Positions 9,191 through 18,305 of a DNA stretch of 64,000 bases are shown here, piece by piece. Below the pieces are notes generated by a model, which saw only the letters and a program-made list of their open reading frames with translations, did no database searches and had not been told where the DNA came from. Made by a program: the position numbers and the translations under genes. Position 1 is the stretch's first letter, and each line of letters starts with the position of its first letter. Origin of the DNA: an uncultured Desulfovibrionaceae bacterium (GTDB taxonomy: Bacteria; Desulfobacterota; Desulfovibrionia; Desulfovibrionales; Desulfovibrionaceae); assembly GCA_949299515.1 (NCBI GenBank), contig CASGAP010000001.1, forward strand, positions 1 to 64,000, in the 5' to 3' direction.

Positions 9191-9919
9191 ATGAAAGCGA
9201 CATTAGTGGGCGAACATCTGGCTAAAAATTACGGCGCAAGACAGGTTGTGCGCGATGTGAACATTCAGATTACGCAGGGCGAGATAGTGGGACTGCTGGG
9301 GCCGAACGGTGCCGGCAAAACCACCTCGTTTTATATGCTTACGGGCATTATCAAAGCGACGCAGGGCAGAATTTTGTATAACGGCGAAGACATTACGTCC
9401 TGGGCGCTGTACAGGCGGGCGCGGGTGGGCATAAGCTATCTGCCGCAGGAAAGTTCCGTGTTTAAAAGCCTTACGGTTAAAGAAAACATTAAAATCGTCA
9501 TGGAATATACCAAACTGTCCAAAAAAGCGCAGGAAGAAAAAATCTACAGCCTGCTTGACGAGTTTGGGCTGACACGGCTGGAAAAATCCTATGCGTCCTA
9601 TCTGTCCGGCGGCGAGCGGCGGCGTTTGGAAATTGCCCGCTGTTTGGTGCACGATCCGTCTTTTATTCTGCTGGACGAGCCTTTTGCGGGCATTGACCCC
9701 TTGGCCGTGGGCGATATTCAGGATCTGATACGCCGCTTGAAAGAGCGCGGTATCGGCGTGCTTATTTCCGACCATAACGTGCGCGAAACCCTGTCCATCT
9801 GCGACAGGGCGTCCATCATGTATGACGGCGTTCTGCTTCTGTCAGGCACGCCCGAGGAGCTTGTGAACAACGAAAAAGCCCGCGAAATTTATCTCGGCGA
9901 CAATTTTTATATGCAATAG
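9191..9919 (+). CDS. lptB: LPS export ABC transporter ATP-binding protein LptB
   Basis: LptB is the cytoplasmic ATPase that powers extraction of LPS from the inner membrane. All ABC motifs are present in 242 residues: Walker A 'GPNGAGKTT', the Q-loop 'YLPQESSVFK', the signature 'LSGGERRRLEIARC', Walker B 'FILLDEPFAGIDP' and the H-loop 'ISDHNV'. The LptF and LptG membrane partners are not in this window. The start follows GGGAAATTGT, a weak ribosome site. Confidence 0.97.
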   Translation: MKATLVGEHLAKNYGARQVVRDVNIQITQGEIVGLLGPNGAGKTTSFYMLTGIIKATQGRILYNGEDITSWALYRRARVGISYLPQESSVFKSLTVKENIKIVMEYTKLSKKAQEEKIYSLLDEFGLTRLEKSYASYLSGGERRRLEIARCLVHDPSFILLDEPFAGIDPLAVGDIQDLIRRLKERGIGVLISDHNVRETLSICDRASIMYDGVLLLSGTPEELVNNEKAREIYLGDNFYMQ

Positions 9920-9930
9920 TTTTGCGGCGT

Positions 9931-10311
9931 ATGAAGCAATATCGGAAAATTTGTTTGGTTCTTTTGGCAGGATTGTGTATGCTGGGATTTTTGCAAAAAT
10001 TTTTTATGCCGCCTGTGCCGGCTTTTGCCAAGGCGGTTACAGCTGCGGAGGCGCGGCAGCTTATGGCCGATAATCCGGATCTGTTTCTGCTTGATGTGCG
10101 CACGCCGCAGGAATATGCGGAAAAACATTATCGCGGCGCCGTGCTTATTCCTGTTTCGGAACTGGCGGCGCGGGCCGGCGAAGTTCCGAAAGACAAAGAC
10201 GTGCTGATTTACTGCCGCAGCGGAAACAGGGCCAAAGCCGCTCTGCGTTATTTTGAAGACAGACAGGATCAACCCATTTATTTTCTTGACGGTTTTCCCG
10301 ATTATGAATAA
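9931..10311 (+). CDS. Membrane-anchored rhodanese-like protein
   Basis: The 126-residue protein has an N-terminal hydrophobic segment (about 8-28) that should be a signal or anchor, then one rhodanese domain. The active-site loop 'CRSGNRA' with its Cys is intact, as is 'LLDVRTPQEY'. Single-domain rhodaneses carry sulfane sulfur, and an exported copy fits a sulfite-reducing organism. A TTG at 9922 is an alternative start, but the ATG at 9931 is simpler. It follows lptB by 11 nt and ends the LPS operon. Confidence 0.85.
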   Translation: MKQYRKICLVLLAGLCMLGFLQKFFMPPVPAFAKAVTAAEARQLMADNPDLFLLDVRTPQEYAEKHYRGAVLIPVSELAARAGEVPKDKDVLIYCRSGNRAKAALRYFEDRQDQPIYFLDGFPDYE

Positions 10312-10344
10312 ACAGCCCCCTTTTAAGGGGAGGTAATTTTTGGG

Positions 10345-10436
10345 GGAAACGATTGCCTTGCTGTCCGTTTGCGTAAAGTTTGCAGGCTCACCGACGCAAA
10401 CGGCTTGTCGTCCTTAGGCGGCTTTCCCGCCCCCCA
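10345..10436 (+). repeat. Dispersed intergenic hairpin repeat, copy C
   Basis: This is the best-preserved copy. A perfect 10-bp stem CCGTTTGCGT / ACGCAAACGG encloses the conserved loop with GCAGGCTCAC. The G-rich lead-in (TGGGGGAAA) and the trailing GGCGGCTTTCCC align with copy D over about 95 bp. Confidence 0.8.
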
Positions 10437-10482
10437 TGGTGAATTTTCTTGTCCTTGAAAAATTTCGGGCACAGAGCCATAA

Positions 10483-10512
10483 ACAAAAACCGCCTCATAT
10501 GGGCGGTTTTTG
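10483..10512. terminator. Bidirectional terminator between the rhodanese and topA
   Basis: The hairpin AAAAACCGCC / GGGCGGTTTTT around TCATAT has A- and T-runs on both sides. It can therefore end transcripts from the LPS operon and from the convergent topA fusion. Confidence 0.85.
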
Positions 10513-10537
10513 TCCGTATGCCGTTTGGTTACGATTT

Positions 10538-13500
10538 TTATTCTTCGGCAAATCCCGTATCCTGCGGCAGATTGTCTTTTGCGGCTTCGGTGCGCGCCAG
10601 TTCGTCGCAGCGCTCGTTTTCCGGGTGGCCTGCGTGGCCTTTTATCCAGTTGAAGGTGACATTGTGGCGGCTGAGGGCTTTGTCCAGTTCAATCCATAAA
10701 TCCTGGTTTTTTACGGGTTTTTTCTGGGCGGTTTTAAAGCCGTTCTTTTTCCAGTTTTCCAGCCAGCCCTGTTTTATGGCTTTTGCCACGTACTGGGAAT
10801 CCGTGTAAATGTTCACGGTGCAGGCTTCTTTGAGTTTGTTCAGCCCCGTAATGACTCCGAGCAGTTCCATGCGGTTGTTGGTGGTGCGGCTGAAACCGCC
10901 CGTCAGTTCCTGTTTTTTGCCTTTAAATTCCAAAATGGCGGCATAGGCGCCTTTGCCGGGGTTGCCGAGGCAGGAGCCGTCGGTGTACAGGTTGACTTCT
11001 TTGTCCGCGGCGATATTGCCGTTGATATGGATTTGTTCCGTGTCCGCAGCGTCTGCCGCTTTTGCCGTGTCTGCGGAGGCCGCGGTTTTTGTTTTTCGGG
11101 TGCGTTTGGGTTTTTCTTCGTTGTTTTCCGTGTCTGCGGCATTTTCCGTTTGGTTTTTCGCTGCTGCCGTTTTTTTGCGGCTTGTTTTTTGGGGTTTGTC
11201 CGTTTCCCCGTTCTGTTTTTCGGAAGCGGTGCCGGCTGTTTTTTTGTCTGTTTTCCGTTCTTCGGCGGCAATGTCCGCTTTGGGCGGCAGCTGGCCGGGC
11301 AGAAGCGGAATCTGCACAAAGGCCGGTTCAAATTCTTCGCCGTCTTCGCCGATGAGTCTGGTGTAGGAACAGGATTTGTTCGGGCAGGCGATATGCTCGC
11401 CCTTGGCTTTGGTGTTTTTGCGTACCAAAATGGGAGAGCCGCATACAGGGCATTGTTCTGCTATGGGGTAATCCCACAGGGCATAGTCGCATTTGGGATA
11501 TGTGCTGCAGGAGTAGAAAATTTTACCGCGTTTGGAGCTTTTTTCCACCAAAACACCTTCATGGCACTGCGGGCAGGTGACGCCTGTGGAAAAAGGCGCG
11601 GCGTAATCGCATTTGGGATAGTTGGCGCAGGCAATAAAGCGCGCGCCCGTGTGGGAGCGTTTTTCCACGGTATTGCCTCCGCATTTAGGGCAGACACCCA
11701 CGACTTTAAGCTCCGGTGCGGCCTGCAGTTCTATTTCGCCCTGTTCGTTGCGGATGAAATTGGAGGTGAATTTGCATTCGGGATATCCGGAACAGGCCAG
11801 AAATTCGCCGCTTTTGCCGAACTTGACGGTCAGGTTTTTCCCGCATTTGGGGCAGGGGACGTCAGTTTGCACGCCGGAGGATTTTATGGCTTTCATGTGT
11901 TCGCCGGCCTTGGCAAGCGTGGTGTTGAAATCTCCGGAAAAGTCCGTGAGCAGTTTGACCCAGCCCAGTTCGCCGTCTGCCACTTTATCCAGGTCTTCTT
12001 CCATTTTTGCGGTGAAGCCCACGTCCATAAGCGTGGGAAAATTGTCCCGCAGCTGGGAGCAGACCACGTTGCCGAGGTCGGTGGGGACAAAGTGCTTGCC
12101 GTCAAGGCGCACGTATTCCCTGTCCTGTATGGTGGAAATAATGGTGGCGTACGTGGAGGGACGGCCTATGCCTTTTTCTTCCAGCTCGCGCACGAGGGAC
12201 GCTTCGGTATAGCGCGGGCTCGGCTGGGTGAATTTTTGCTCCTTGAGGATCTGTTCCGTGCCGAGAATGTCTTTTGCCGCCAGTTTGGGCAGTTCTTCTT
12301 CTTTGTCGTCACTGCTGCTCAGTACGGTGAGAAAACCCGGGAAAAGCAGGCGTTCGCCCTTGGTTTTCCATTCGGTTTCCAGGGGATACAATTCTTTTTC
12401 CGTGTCGGTCTGCGGCTGTATTTCTTTGTTGCTGCAGGAGATGACAACCGCAGTATCGTGGAATTTGGCATTGGCCATCTGCGATGCCACAAAGCGTGCC
12501 CAGATAAGATTGTACAGGCGGTACTGGTCGGGCGTGAGGGCGGCTTTGACCTCTTCGGGCGTAATGTTTACGTCGACGGGGCGTATGGCTTCGTGGGCGT
12601 CCTGAATGGCTTTTTTGCCTTTGAAATCCCTGCCTTTGCCTCCTGCGGCAATGAAGTCTTTGCCGTATCTGCCCGCAATGAATTCTTTGGCGGCGGCTTT
12701 TGCTTCGTCGGCAATGCGCACGGAGTCGGTACGCATATAGGTAATGAGCGCAACGGTGCCGCGGTCTTCGATGTCTATGCCTTCGTAAAGGCGCTGGGCC
12801 GTGGTCATGGTGCGTTTGGCGGAAAAGCCGAGGCGCTGGTTGGCGGCCTGCTGGAGCGTGGAGGTGGTAAAGGGCGCCTGCGGGCTTTTGCTGCGTTCTT
12901 TTTCTTCCACGCTTTCCACGACAAAAGACGCGCTTTGCAGGGCTTTTTCAATGGCAAGCGCCTGTTCTTCGTTTTTGATTTGGACTTTTTTGCCGTTGAC
13001 TTTGGTCAGTTCCGCTTTAAAAGACATACCGCCGGCTGTCAGGGCGGCTTTGAAGTTCCAGAATTCTTCGGGCACGAAGGCAAGGCGTTCCTCTTCGCGT
13101 TCCACGATAAGGCGCAGGGCCACGGACTGCACGCGTCCCGCGGAAATGCCGCGTTTTACGGACTTCCAGAGCAGGGGGGAAATTTTATAGCCTACCAGTC
13201 TGTCCAGAATGCGGCGTGCCTGCTGGGCTTCAAAAAGGTGCGGGTCTATTTCCCGCGGATGTTCTATGGCGTCTTTTACGGCTTTTGCGGTAATTTCGTT
13301 GAACTGTATGCGTTTTATTTCTTTGGAGCAGTCTTTTATGGCTTGTGCGATATGCCAGGCAATGGCTTCCCCTTCGCGGTCGGGGTCGGGCGCAAGATAC
13401 ACGATGTCGGCCTTTTTTGCGGCTTCCTGCAGGTCGTGCACAACTTTTTCCTTGCCTTGGATAGTGACGTATTTGGGCATAAAGGTTTGTTCGTCGACTC

Positions 13501-13627
13501 CCAGCTCGCGGGAGGGCAGGTCGCGGATATGTCCCACGCTTGCCTGTACCATGTAATGACTGCCCAGGAATTTTTTAATGGTTTTTACCTTTGCGGGCGA
13601 CTCCACTATAATCAGGTCTTTGCTCAT
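10538..13627 (-). CDS. topA: DNA topoisomerase I fused to RNase HI
   Basis: A single 1029-residue frame carries a complete bacterial type IA topoisomerase followed by a complete RNase HI. The Toprim motif 'DPDREGE' is at 81-87. The active-site Tyr lies in 'ITYMRTDS' near 297, and four C4 zinc-ribbon repeats lie at about 589-765. A Lys/Ala/Thr-rich linker (about 770-870) leads to RNase HI (about 876-1029). All catalytic residues of RNase HI are present: D883, E921, D943, H998 and D1008. TopA relaxes negative supercoils that promote R-loops, and RNase HI degrades their RNA, so one protein could do both. The start follows only a weak ribosome site, and the gene is convergent with the LPS operon. 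No stop or frame break lies in the linker. Confidence 0.95.
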   Translation of the reverse strand: MSKDLIIVESPAKVKTIKKFLGSHYMVQASVGHIRDLPSRELGVDEQTFMPKYVTIQGKEKVVHDLQEAAKKADIVYLAPDPDREGEAIAWHIAQAIKDCSKEIKRIQFNEITAKAVKDAIEHPREIDPHLFEAQQARRILDRLVGYKISPLLWKSVKRGISAGRVQSVALRLIVEREEERLAFVPEEFWNFKAALTAGGMSFKAELTKVNGKKVQIKNEEQALAIEKALQSASFVVESVEEKERSKSPQAPFTTSTLQQAANQRLGFSAKRTMTTAQRLYEGIDIEDRGTVALITYMRTDSVRIADEAKAAAKEFIAGRYGKDFIAAGGKGRDFKGKKAIQDAHEAIRPVDVNITPEEVKAALTPDQYRLYNLIWARFVASQMANAKFHDTAVVISCSNKEIQPQTDTEKELYPLETEWKTKGERLLFPGFLTVLSSSDDKEEELPKLAAKDILGTEQILKEQKFTQPSPRYTEASLVRELEEKGIGRPSTYATIISTIQDREYVRLDGKHFVPTDLGNVVCSQLRDNFPTLMDVGFTAKMEEDLDKVADGELGWVKLLTDFSGDFNTTLAKAGEHMKAIKSSGVQTDVPCPKCGKNLTVKFGKSGEFLACSGYPECKFTSNFIRNEQGEIELQAAPELKVVGVCPKCGGNTVEKRSHTGARFIACANYPKCDYAAPFSTGVTCPQCHEGVLVEKSSKRGKIFYSCSTYPKCDYALWDYPIAEQCPVCGSPILVRKNTKAKGEHIACPNKSCSYTRLIGEDGEEFEPAFVQIPLLPGQLPPKADIAAEERKTDKKTAGTASEKQNGETDKPQKTSRKKTAAAKNQTENAADTENNEEKPKRTRKTKTAASADTAKAADAADTEQIHINGNIAADKEVNLYTDGSCLGNPGKGAYAAILEFKGKKQELTGGFSRTTNNRMELLGVITGLNKLKEACTVNIYTDSQYVAKAIKQGWLENWKKNGFKTAQKKPVKNQDLWIELDKALSRHNVTFNWIKGHAGHPENERCDELARTEAAKDNLPQDTGFAEE

Positions 13628-13789
13628 GCTCGTTCACTTTTGTTCTGTTTTTTTATGAAGATAAAGCATAAAAAATCAGCGTCAAGAAAAAATTTGTTTT
13701 TCGCAAAATTTTTTTTGAATTTTCCGTGTGCTTCGTTTTTGCTTGCTTTTTTTCAGAGCCTATATAAAAATACAAAAACGAGGTACGTT

Positions 13790-14557
13790 ATGCAAAAAGC
13801 CTATGCTGTAATTCCGGCGCGTTATGCGTCAACGCGTTTTCCGGGCAAACCGCTTGTTCTTATCGGCGGCAGGCCGCTTTTTTGGCACGTGTATATGCGC
13901 GCCGTGCAGGCTGATATTTTTGAAAATGTTTGGCTGGCAACTGATGATGAACGCATTGAAAAAGCGGCGGCGGAACTTGGCGTTCCCTTTGTGCATACGG
14001 GCGAACACCAAAGCGGCACCGACAGGGTGCGCGAAGCCGTAAATATTTTGGGACTCGACGAACAGGCCGTCATTGCCAATATTCAGGGCGACGAGCCTTT
14101 TATCACCAAAGCAATGATAATAGCCCTGCTGGACCCCTTCCATACCGCAGGCTGCGAAAGCGCCACGCTCGGTGTTGTTTTGGACGAAGAAAAAGACAAA
14201 GAGCGCATAGCTTCTCCGAATCAGGTGAAGATTGCCCTTGCCCAAAGCGGGGAGGCTCTGTATTTTTCCCGTCAGCCCATTCCTTTTGCCCGCGACGGCG
14301 TGCGCAGGGCTCCTTATGTGGGGCACGTGGGCGTGTATGCGTTTACGCGCAAAACCTTGGAAAAAATGGCGCAGTTTCCGCCGAGTCCTTTGGAGGAAAC
14401 GGAAAAACTGGAACAGCTCCGCTTGTTGGAACACGGCATACGTATGCAGGTACGGCTTATTGCGGCGGCTCCGCAGGGAGTGGATACTCCGGAGGATTTG
14501 GAAAATGCCGTGCGTTATTACCGGGAACATCCGGAGTATTGGGTAAACGAACAATAA
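13790..14557 (+). CDS. kdsB: 3-deoxy-manno-octulosonate cytidylyltransferase
   Basis: KdsB activates Kdo as CMP-Kdo in the cytosol for transfer to lipid A. The 255-residue protein starts 'VIPARYASTRFPGKPL', which is the nucleotide-binding loop. It also has 'ATDDERI', 'GTDRVREA' and 'NIQGDEPFI'. The ATG at 13790 follows ACGAGG. A much longer same-frame reading upstream is only the antisense of topA. It diverges from topA, with 162 nt between. Confidence 0.96.
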   Translation: MQKAYAVIPARYASTRFPGKPLVLIGGRPLFWHVYMRAVQADIFENVWLATDDERIEKAAAELGVPFVHTGEHQSGTDRVREAVNILGLDEQAVIANIQGDEPFITKAMIIALLDPFHTAGCESATLGVVLDEEKDKERIASPNQVKIALAQSGEALYFSRQPIPFARDGVRRAPYVGHVGVYAFTRKTLEKMAQFPPSPLEETEKLEQLRLLEHGIRMQVRLIAAAPQGVDTPEDLENAVRYYREHPEYWVNEQ

Positions 14558-14640
14558 TGTGCGTGCCGCGCTCTGCCTCCGTCCGGCGGGATCCGCAGTG
14601 ACGGCAAAAGGCTGCAAAGCGGCATGAATCGGGATATGTT

Positions 14641-15144
14641 ATGAAAAAAGGTACGCTTATTTCGTTTTTGGCAGGCCTGCTTATATTGGTCGGGCTCGGC
14701 TCTTTTATCGCAGGCCGGGAAAAAAACGTGGATGAGGCCATAGCCGTGGAACAGCCCGCGGAATATATCGGATATGCCGAATATGCGGCTGTTTGTATGC
14801 TTAAGGAAATTTTTCCGTATTCCGTGTATAAGGAATGCGTCCGCCCCCATGTGCAGAAGCTGCTTGTCAAGGAAAAAGTGAGCAGACAAGAGTTTGCCGC
14901 CTTTGAACAGGCTGTGGACAAAAGTCTGAAAAGCCGCGGCTACTCCGTGAGGCAGCAGGTTTTAGCCCTTGCGTCGGAAGAAAGTTTTTCCGATTCTTTC
15001 CAAAAAAATATGGATAAGTTCGGCGATGACGCGTCCAAAATGGGCAAGGACATCAAAAAAGGCTTCAACAATCTTATGGACGACATCGGCAGACAGTTTG
15101 AAAAAGACGAGCCCAAGCCCCAGCCCAAAAGCACGGAGCTTTAA
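14641..15144 (+). CDS. Unknown protein with N-terminal membrane anchor
   Basis: I do not recognise this 167-residue protein. It starts with a hydrophobic segment (about 4-24) and then a mixed helical region. The C-terminal tail is charged and ends with a Pro/Lys-rich stretch, 'KDEPKPQPKSTEL'. Helical heptad-like sequence around 'DKFGDDASKMGKDIKKGFNN' suggests an amphipathic helix or coiled coil outside the membrane. Its TAA abuts the ATG of xth, so the two are translationally adjacent and probably co-transcribed with kdsB upstream. Confidence 0.7.
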   Translation: MKKGTLISFLAGLLILVGLGSFIAGREKNVDEAIAVEQPAEYIGYAEYAAVCMLKEIFPYSVYKECVRPHVQKLLVKEKVSRQEFAAFEQAVDKSLKSRGYSVRQQVLALASEESFSDSFQKNMDKFGDDASKMGKDIKKGFNNLMDDIGRQFEKDEPKPQPKSTEL

Positions 15145-15942
15145 ATGATACGCTTTCAGTCCTGGAACGTGAACGGTTTCCGTTCGCTGCGCAAAAAAGA
15201 TGAATGGAAATGGTTTACTGCCGAAAACAGTGCCGATATTGTCGGCATTCAGGAAACCAAGGCCCATGAAGACCAAATTGCCGAGGAAGACAAAAATCCC
15301 GGCGGCAAAACGGGGTATTGGGCAAATTCCCTCGTGAAAAAAGGCTATTCCGGAGTTGCCGTGTTTACGCGCCTGAAGCCGCTCCGCTCGGAAATAGAAT
15401 TGCCCGACCCTGCCTATCGGGGTGAGGGCCGCATCGTGCATCTGGAATTTCCCCGTTTCCATTATTTTAACGGATATTTTCCCAACGGCGGCGAAGAACT
15501 GGCAAAGGGCGTGTTTAAGCGCGTGCCGTATAAAATGGGCTTTTTTGAAAGTTTTCTGCGCTATGCCGAGGAGCTTCGGCGCGAAAAGCCCATTGTGGTC
15601 TGCGGCGATTTCAATATTGCCCACAAGGAAATAGACCTTGCCCGCCCCAAGGACAATGTGCTGAATACCGGTTTTTTGGAAGAAGAACGGGCGTTTTTGG
15701 ATAAAATGACTGCCATGGGCTATGTGGATACGTACCGCCACGTACACGGCGATACCGAAGGCGCCTATACCTGGTGGTCTTACAAAACCCGCGCACGCGA
15801 ACGGAATATCGGCTGGCGCATAGATTATTTCTTTGTTTCCGAAGAACTTAAGCCTTATATTGCCGACGCATGGATTGAAAACACCGTGCACGGTAGCGAC
15901 CATTGCCCCGTGGGGCTTTGCCTTGACTTGCCTTTGGAATAG
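15145..15942 (+). CDS. xth: Exodeoxyribonuclease III
   Basis: This 265-residue enzyme belongs to the ExoIII/AP endonuclease family that repairs abasic sites. Motifs are 'SWNVNGFRS', 'GIQETKA' (metal-binding Glu), 'VVCGDFNIAH', 'WRIDYFFVS' and the terminal 'GSDHCPV' with the catalytic His. The start codon directly follows the stop of the previous gene. It is convergent with tRNA-His. Confidence 0.95.
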   Translation: MIRFQSWNVNGFRSLRKKDEWKWFTAENSADIVGIQETKAHEDQIAEEDKNPGGKTGYWANSLVKKGYSGVAVFTRLKPLRSEIELPDPAYRGEGRIVHLEFPRFHYFNGYFPNGGEELAKGVFKRVPYKMGFFESFLRYAEELRREKPIVVCGDFNIAHKEIDLARPKDNVLNTGFLEEERAFLDKMTAMGYVDTYRHVHGDTEGAYTWWSYKTRARERNIGWRIDYFFVSEELKPYIADAWIENTVHGSDHCPVGLCLDLPLE

Positions 15943-15974
15943 GACGGCGGCTGTGAATTTTTGCGGAAAAAGGA

Positions 15975-16003
15975 TACAAAAAAACCCAAGCAGTGCTTGG
16001 GTA
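15975..16003 (-). terminator. Terminator of tRNA-His
   Basis: On the minus strand the hairpin CCCAAGCA / TGCTTGGG is followed by seven T. It lies 5 nt after the CCA end of tRNA-His. On the plus strand it could also help end xth. Confidence 0.85.
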
Positions 16004-16007
16004 AATC

Positions 16008-16084
16008 TGGGGCGAAAGATGGGATTTGAACCCACGGCCACCTGGGCCACAACCAGGTGCTCTGCCAGCTGAGCTACTTCCGCC
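16008..16084 (-). tRNA. tRNA-His (GTG anticodon)
   Basis: The minus strand folds as a full cloverleaf with anticodon GTG in the loop TTGTGGC and a T-arm GGGTTCAAATCCC. An extra 5' G (G-1) pairs with C73, the hallmark of tRNA-His. The 3' CCA is encoded. Confidence 0.97.
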
Positions 16085-16155
16085 GTGAAGAAAATTTTTA
16101 TGCTAAAATATTCGGCTCGTCAAGCTTTTTTTGAAAAAAAATTTTTGGAGTATAT

Positions 16156-17421
16156 ATGGACAGTCTTTTGATTCAAGGCGGTGTTTCCCTGAAAGGAACG
16201 GTTAAGGTCAGCGGTGCGAAAAATGCCGCCCTGCCCATTCTGTTCGGCGGAATTTTATTTGATGAACCTGTTGTTTTTGAGAATGTGCCGCATTTGAGAG
16301 ATATTCAGACTACCCAAAAACTTCTGGAAACCTTGGGCTTTGCAACCAATTTTGAGCAAAACCGCATGGAAATCGCCCCCAAAGGCAGCGGCATTGTGCC
16401 GGAAGCGCCCTATGATTTGGTAAAAACCATGCGCGCTTCCGTGCTGTGTCTCGGGCCTTTGCTGGCGCGGCTCGGCGAGGCAAGCGTGGCCATGCCCGGC
16501 GGCTGTGCCATCGGCGCGCGGCCCGTGGATCTGCATTTGTCCGCGCTGGAACGCATGGGTGCGGAATTTACCCTTGACGGCGGCTATATCAAAGGCCGCT
16601 GCAAAAAACTCCGCGGTGCGCACATTCAGTTTGATTTTCCCACTGTGGGCGGAACGGAAAACATTATGATGGCCGCCTGCCTGGCAGAAGGCGAAACAGT
16701 GCTGGACAATGCCGCGCGCGAGCCCGAAATTGTGGATTTGGCAAACTTTTTAAACAGCTGCGGCGCGAAAATCGAAGGCGCGGGGCAGACGCAGATACGT
16801 ATCCGCGGCGTGACGGGCCTCAGCCAAGAACAGCCTTACCGTATTATGCCCGACAGAATAGAGGCCGGCACATACCTTATTGCCGCCGCCATGACCAACG
16901 GCGAGGTGCGCGTGGAAGACTGCCCGTATAAGGATATGGAAGCGCTGTGCAGCAAGCTTGAGGCGTGCAACGTGCATTTGAGCTATGAGGACAATGCGGT
17001 TGTTGCCAAACCCCACGGAGAACTGAACGCAGTTGATATCCGCACCCTGCCGCACCCGGGATTTCCGACGGATATGCAGGCTCAGTTTATGGCCATGCTG
17101 ACCATGTGCAGAGGTTCCGGCATTGTGGAGGAAACCATTTTTGAAAACAGATTTATGCACGTGCCCGAACTTGTGCGCATGGGTGCGGATATCCGTCTTT
17201 CCGGCAATTCTGCTTTGGTGCGCGGCGTGCCGAGCCTGACGGGCGCGCCTGTCATGGCCAGCGATCTGCGCGCGGGTGCGGCTTTGGTTATTGCAGGACT
17301 GTGTGCCGACGGCGAAACGCGCGTGGACAGGATTTACCACGTGGACCGCGGCTACGAGGGCATGGAGCTGAAACTGCAGGAACTTGGCGCCAGAATAAGG
17401 CGCGTGCAGACACCTGCCTGA
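16156..17421 (+). CDS. murA: UDP-N-acetylglucosamine 1-carboxyvinyltransferase
   Basis: MurA transfers enolpyruvate to UDP-GlcNAc, the first committed step of peptidoglycan synthesis. The 421-residue length is normal. The catalytic/fosfomycin-target Cys is present in '[11 protein letters not shown]' near residue 117. '[11 protein letters not shown]' at the start and '[16 protein letters not shown]' at the end are conserved. It is expressed away from tRNA-His and is followed by its own terminator. Confidence 0.97.
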   Translation: MDSLLIQGGVSLKGTVKVSGAKNAALPILFGGILFDEPVVFENVPHLRDIQTTQKLLETLGFATNFEQNRMEIAPKGSGIVPEAPYDLVKTMRASVLCLGPLLARLGEASVAMPGGCAIGARPVDLHLSALERMGAEFTLDGGYIKGRCKKLRGAHIQFDFPTVGGTENIMMAACLAEGETVLDNAAREPEIVDLANFLNSCGAKIEGAGQTQIRIRGVTGLSQEQPYRIMPDRIEAGTYLIAAAMTNGEVRVEDCPYKDMEALCSKLEACNVHLSYEDNAVVAKPHGELNAVDIRTLPHPGFPTDMQAQFMAMLTMCRGSGIVEETIFENRFMHVPELVRMGADIRLSGNSALVRGVPSLTGAPVMASDLRAGAALVIAGLCADGETRVDRIYHVDRGYEGMELKLQELGARIRRVQTPA

Positions 17422-17440
17422 TTTTATACGGAAATTTAAG

Positions 17441-17463
17441 GCCTGCCATGAGCAGGTCTTTTT
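17441..17463 (+). terminator. Terminator of murA
   Basis: A short stem CCTGC/GCAGG with a 5-nt loop is followed by TCTTTTT. It is weak but well placed, 20 nt after the stop. Confidence 0.55.
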
Positions 17464-17476
17464 GCCGCTTCAGCAC

Positions 17477-17610
17477 AAAAAAACACCGGCCAAGCCGGTG
17501 GAATGGAAAAATCTTTAGATACAAGACTGTCCTCCTTTGGCATACATTTGCTGTGTTCGCCAATGATAACCAAGGACAGCGTTCTTAATTTAATAAAACC
17601 AATATGTAGA
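17477..17610 (-). ncRNA. Candidate small RNA or leader with terminator
   Basis: On the minus strand a 7-bp GC hairpin CACCGGC/GCCGGTG is followed by seven T (17477-17500), yet no gene on that strand feeds it. Just upstream CTGTCC-TTGG (17570-17579) can pair with CCAA-GGACAG (17527-17540), leaving AGGAGG in a bulge. This looks like a structured short transcript. The 5' end is a guess and no clear promoter is visible. Confidence 0.3.
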
Positions 17611-17721
17611 GTATGTTTCTTAATTAATGCCTTTGATAATAGACTTATAAAAAATATTAATCGAAACAGACTGTTTTAAAACTTTTTTGGGGTTGGGAAA
17701 AAGATTTTTTCAGTCGCTCTT

Positions 17722-17784
17722 ATTCACAGTATTTGCGGAACCGAAGCCGAAACTTTCGGCAAGGTTCCGCAAATACTGTGTAAT
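17722..17784. repeat. Long nested palindrome
   Basis: Arms of about 20 nt (ACAGTATTTGCGGAACC and its complement) enclose a second stem, GCCGAAA/TTTCGGC. The structure could form a cruciform or a long RNA hairpin. It is not followed directly by a T-run. Confidence 0.7.
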
Positions 17785-17791
17785 GAGGGGG

Positions 17792-17816
17792 CTTGGGGGA
17801 AATCATTTCCCCCAAG
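17792..17816. repeat. Perfect 12-bp palindrome
   Basis: CTTGGGGGAAAT and its exact complement meet around one central C. It is followed by an A-rich run. It may be a minus-strand terminator or, with the palindrome before it, part of a mobile or replicative structure. Confidence 0.6.
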
Positions 17817-18256
17817 AAAAAAAGAAAAATAATTTGGAAACACACCCTAATAATTTTGGTATATTTCAAATTTTCATTATAAAATTGATTGGTTGGGTTA
17901 TTTATTTGAAAAAGGCATAATTTTTGATTTACGGTGTTTCACCCTTTGGGTCGGGTTCAAGGGGTGAAGCCCCTTAGAAATATTTTATATGATTTTGTCT
18001 GATAATTATGACGCTTATATGAAATAAAAAATTTTTATGCGATAAGAATAAAGTAATTTCAGCAGAAGGTATAAGAAGCTGCTTCAGCAGCAGCTTGTGA
18101 ATGTAATACGATCGGCGAACAGTTCAAAGCGCCTTGAGGTGTAAGCCGGCGGTCTTTATTTTGCATTTATTTTTCGGTGTGTCTGTTTAAAAACGGTGTC
18201 CGCCGGGGATTTGTCTGCGCTTTGCCGAACCGCGTCTGTACAGTTTGGCAGAAGGC
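17817..18256. other. Gene-free AT-rich spacer
   Basis: I find no supported gene here. Visible structure is limited to an inverted repeat TTCACCC / GGGTGAA near 17938-17968 and a hairpin AAGCTGCT/AGCAGCTT at 18076-18096. The rest is AT-rich with poly-T and poly-A runs. Confidence 0.5.
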
Positions 18257-18286
18257 AAAAAAAAAGCACGTAACGTGCTTTTTTTA
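18257..18286 (-). terminator. Terminator of the LysM transglycosylase gene
   Basis: The stem AAAAAAGCACGT/ACGTGCTTTTTT lies about 20 nt after the stop on the minus strand and has T-runs on either side. Confidence 0.85.
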
Positions 18287-18305
18287 TTTACAGTGCTATT
18301 GTCTG

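Noticed and set aside
11027..14557. 1176-codon open frame on the plus strand
   Set aside because: Its first ~920 codons are the antisense of topA with Phe/Gly/Val-rich composition. Only the kdsB part in the same frame (from 13790) is real.
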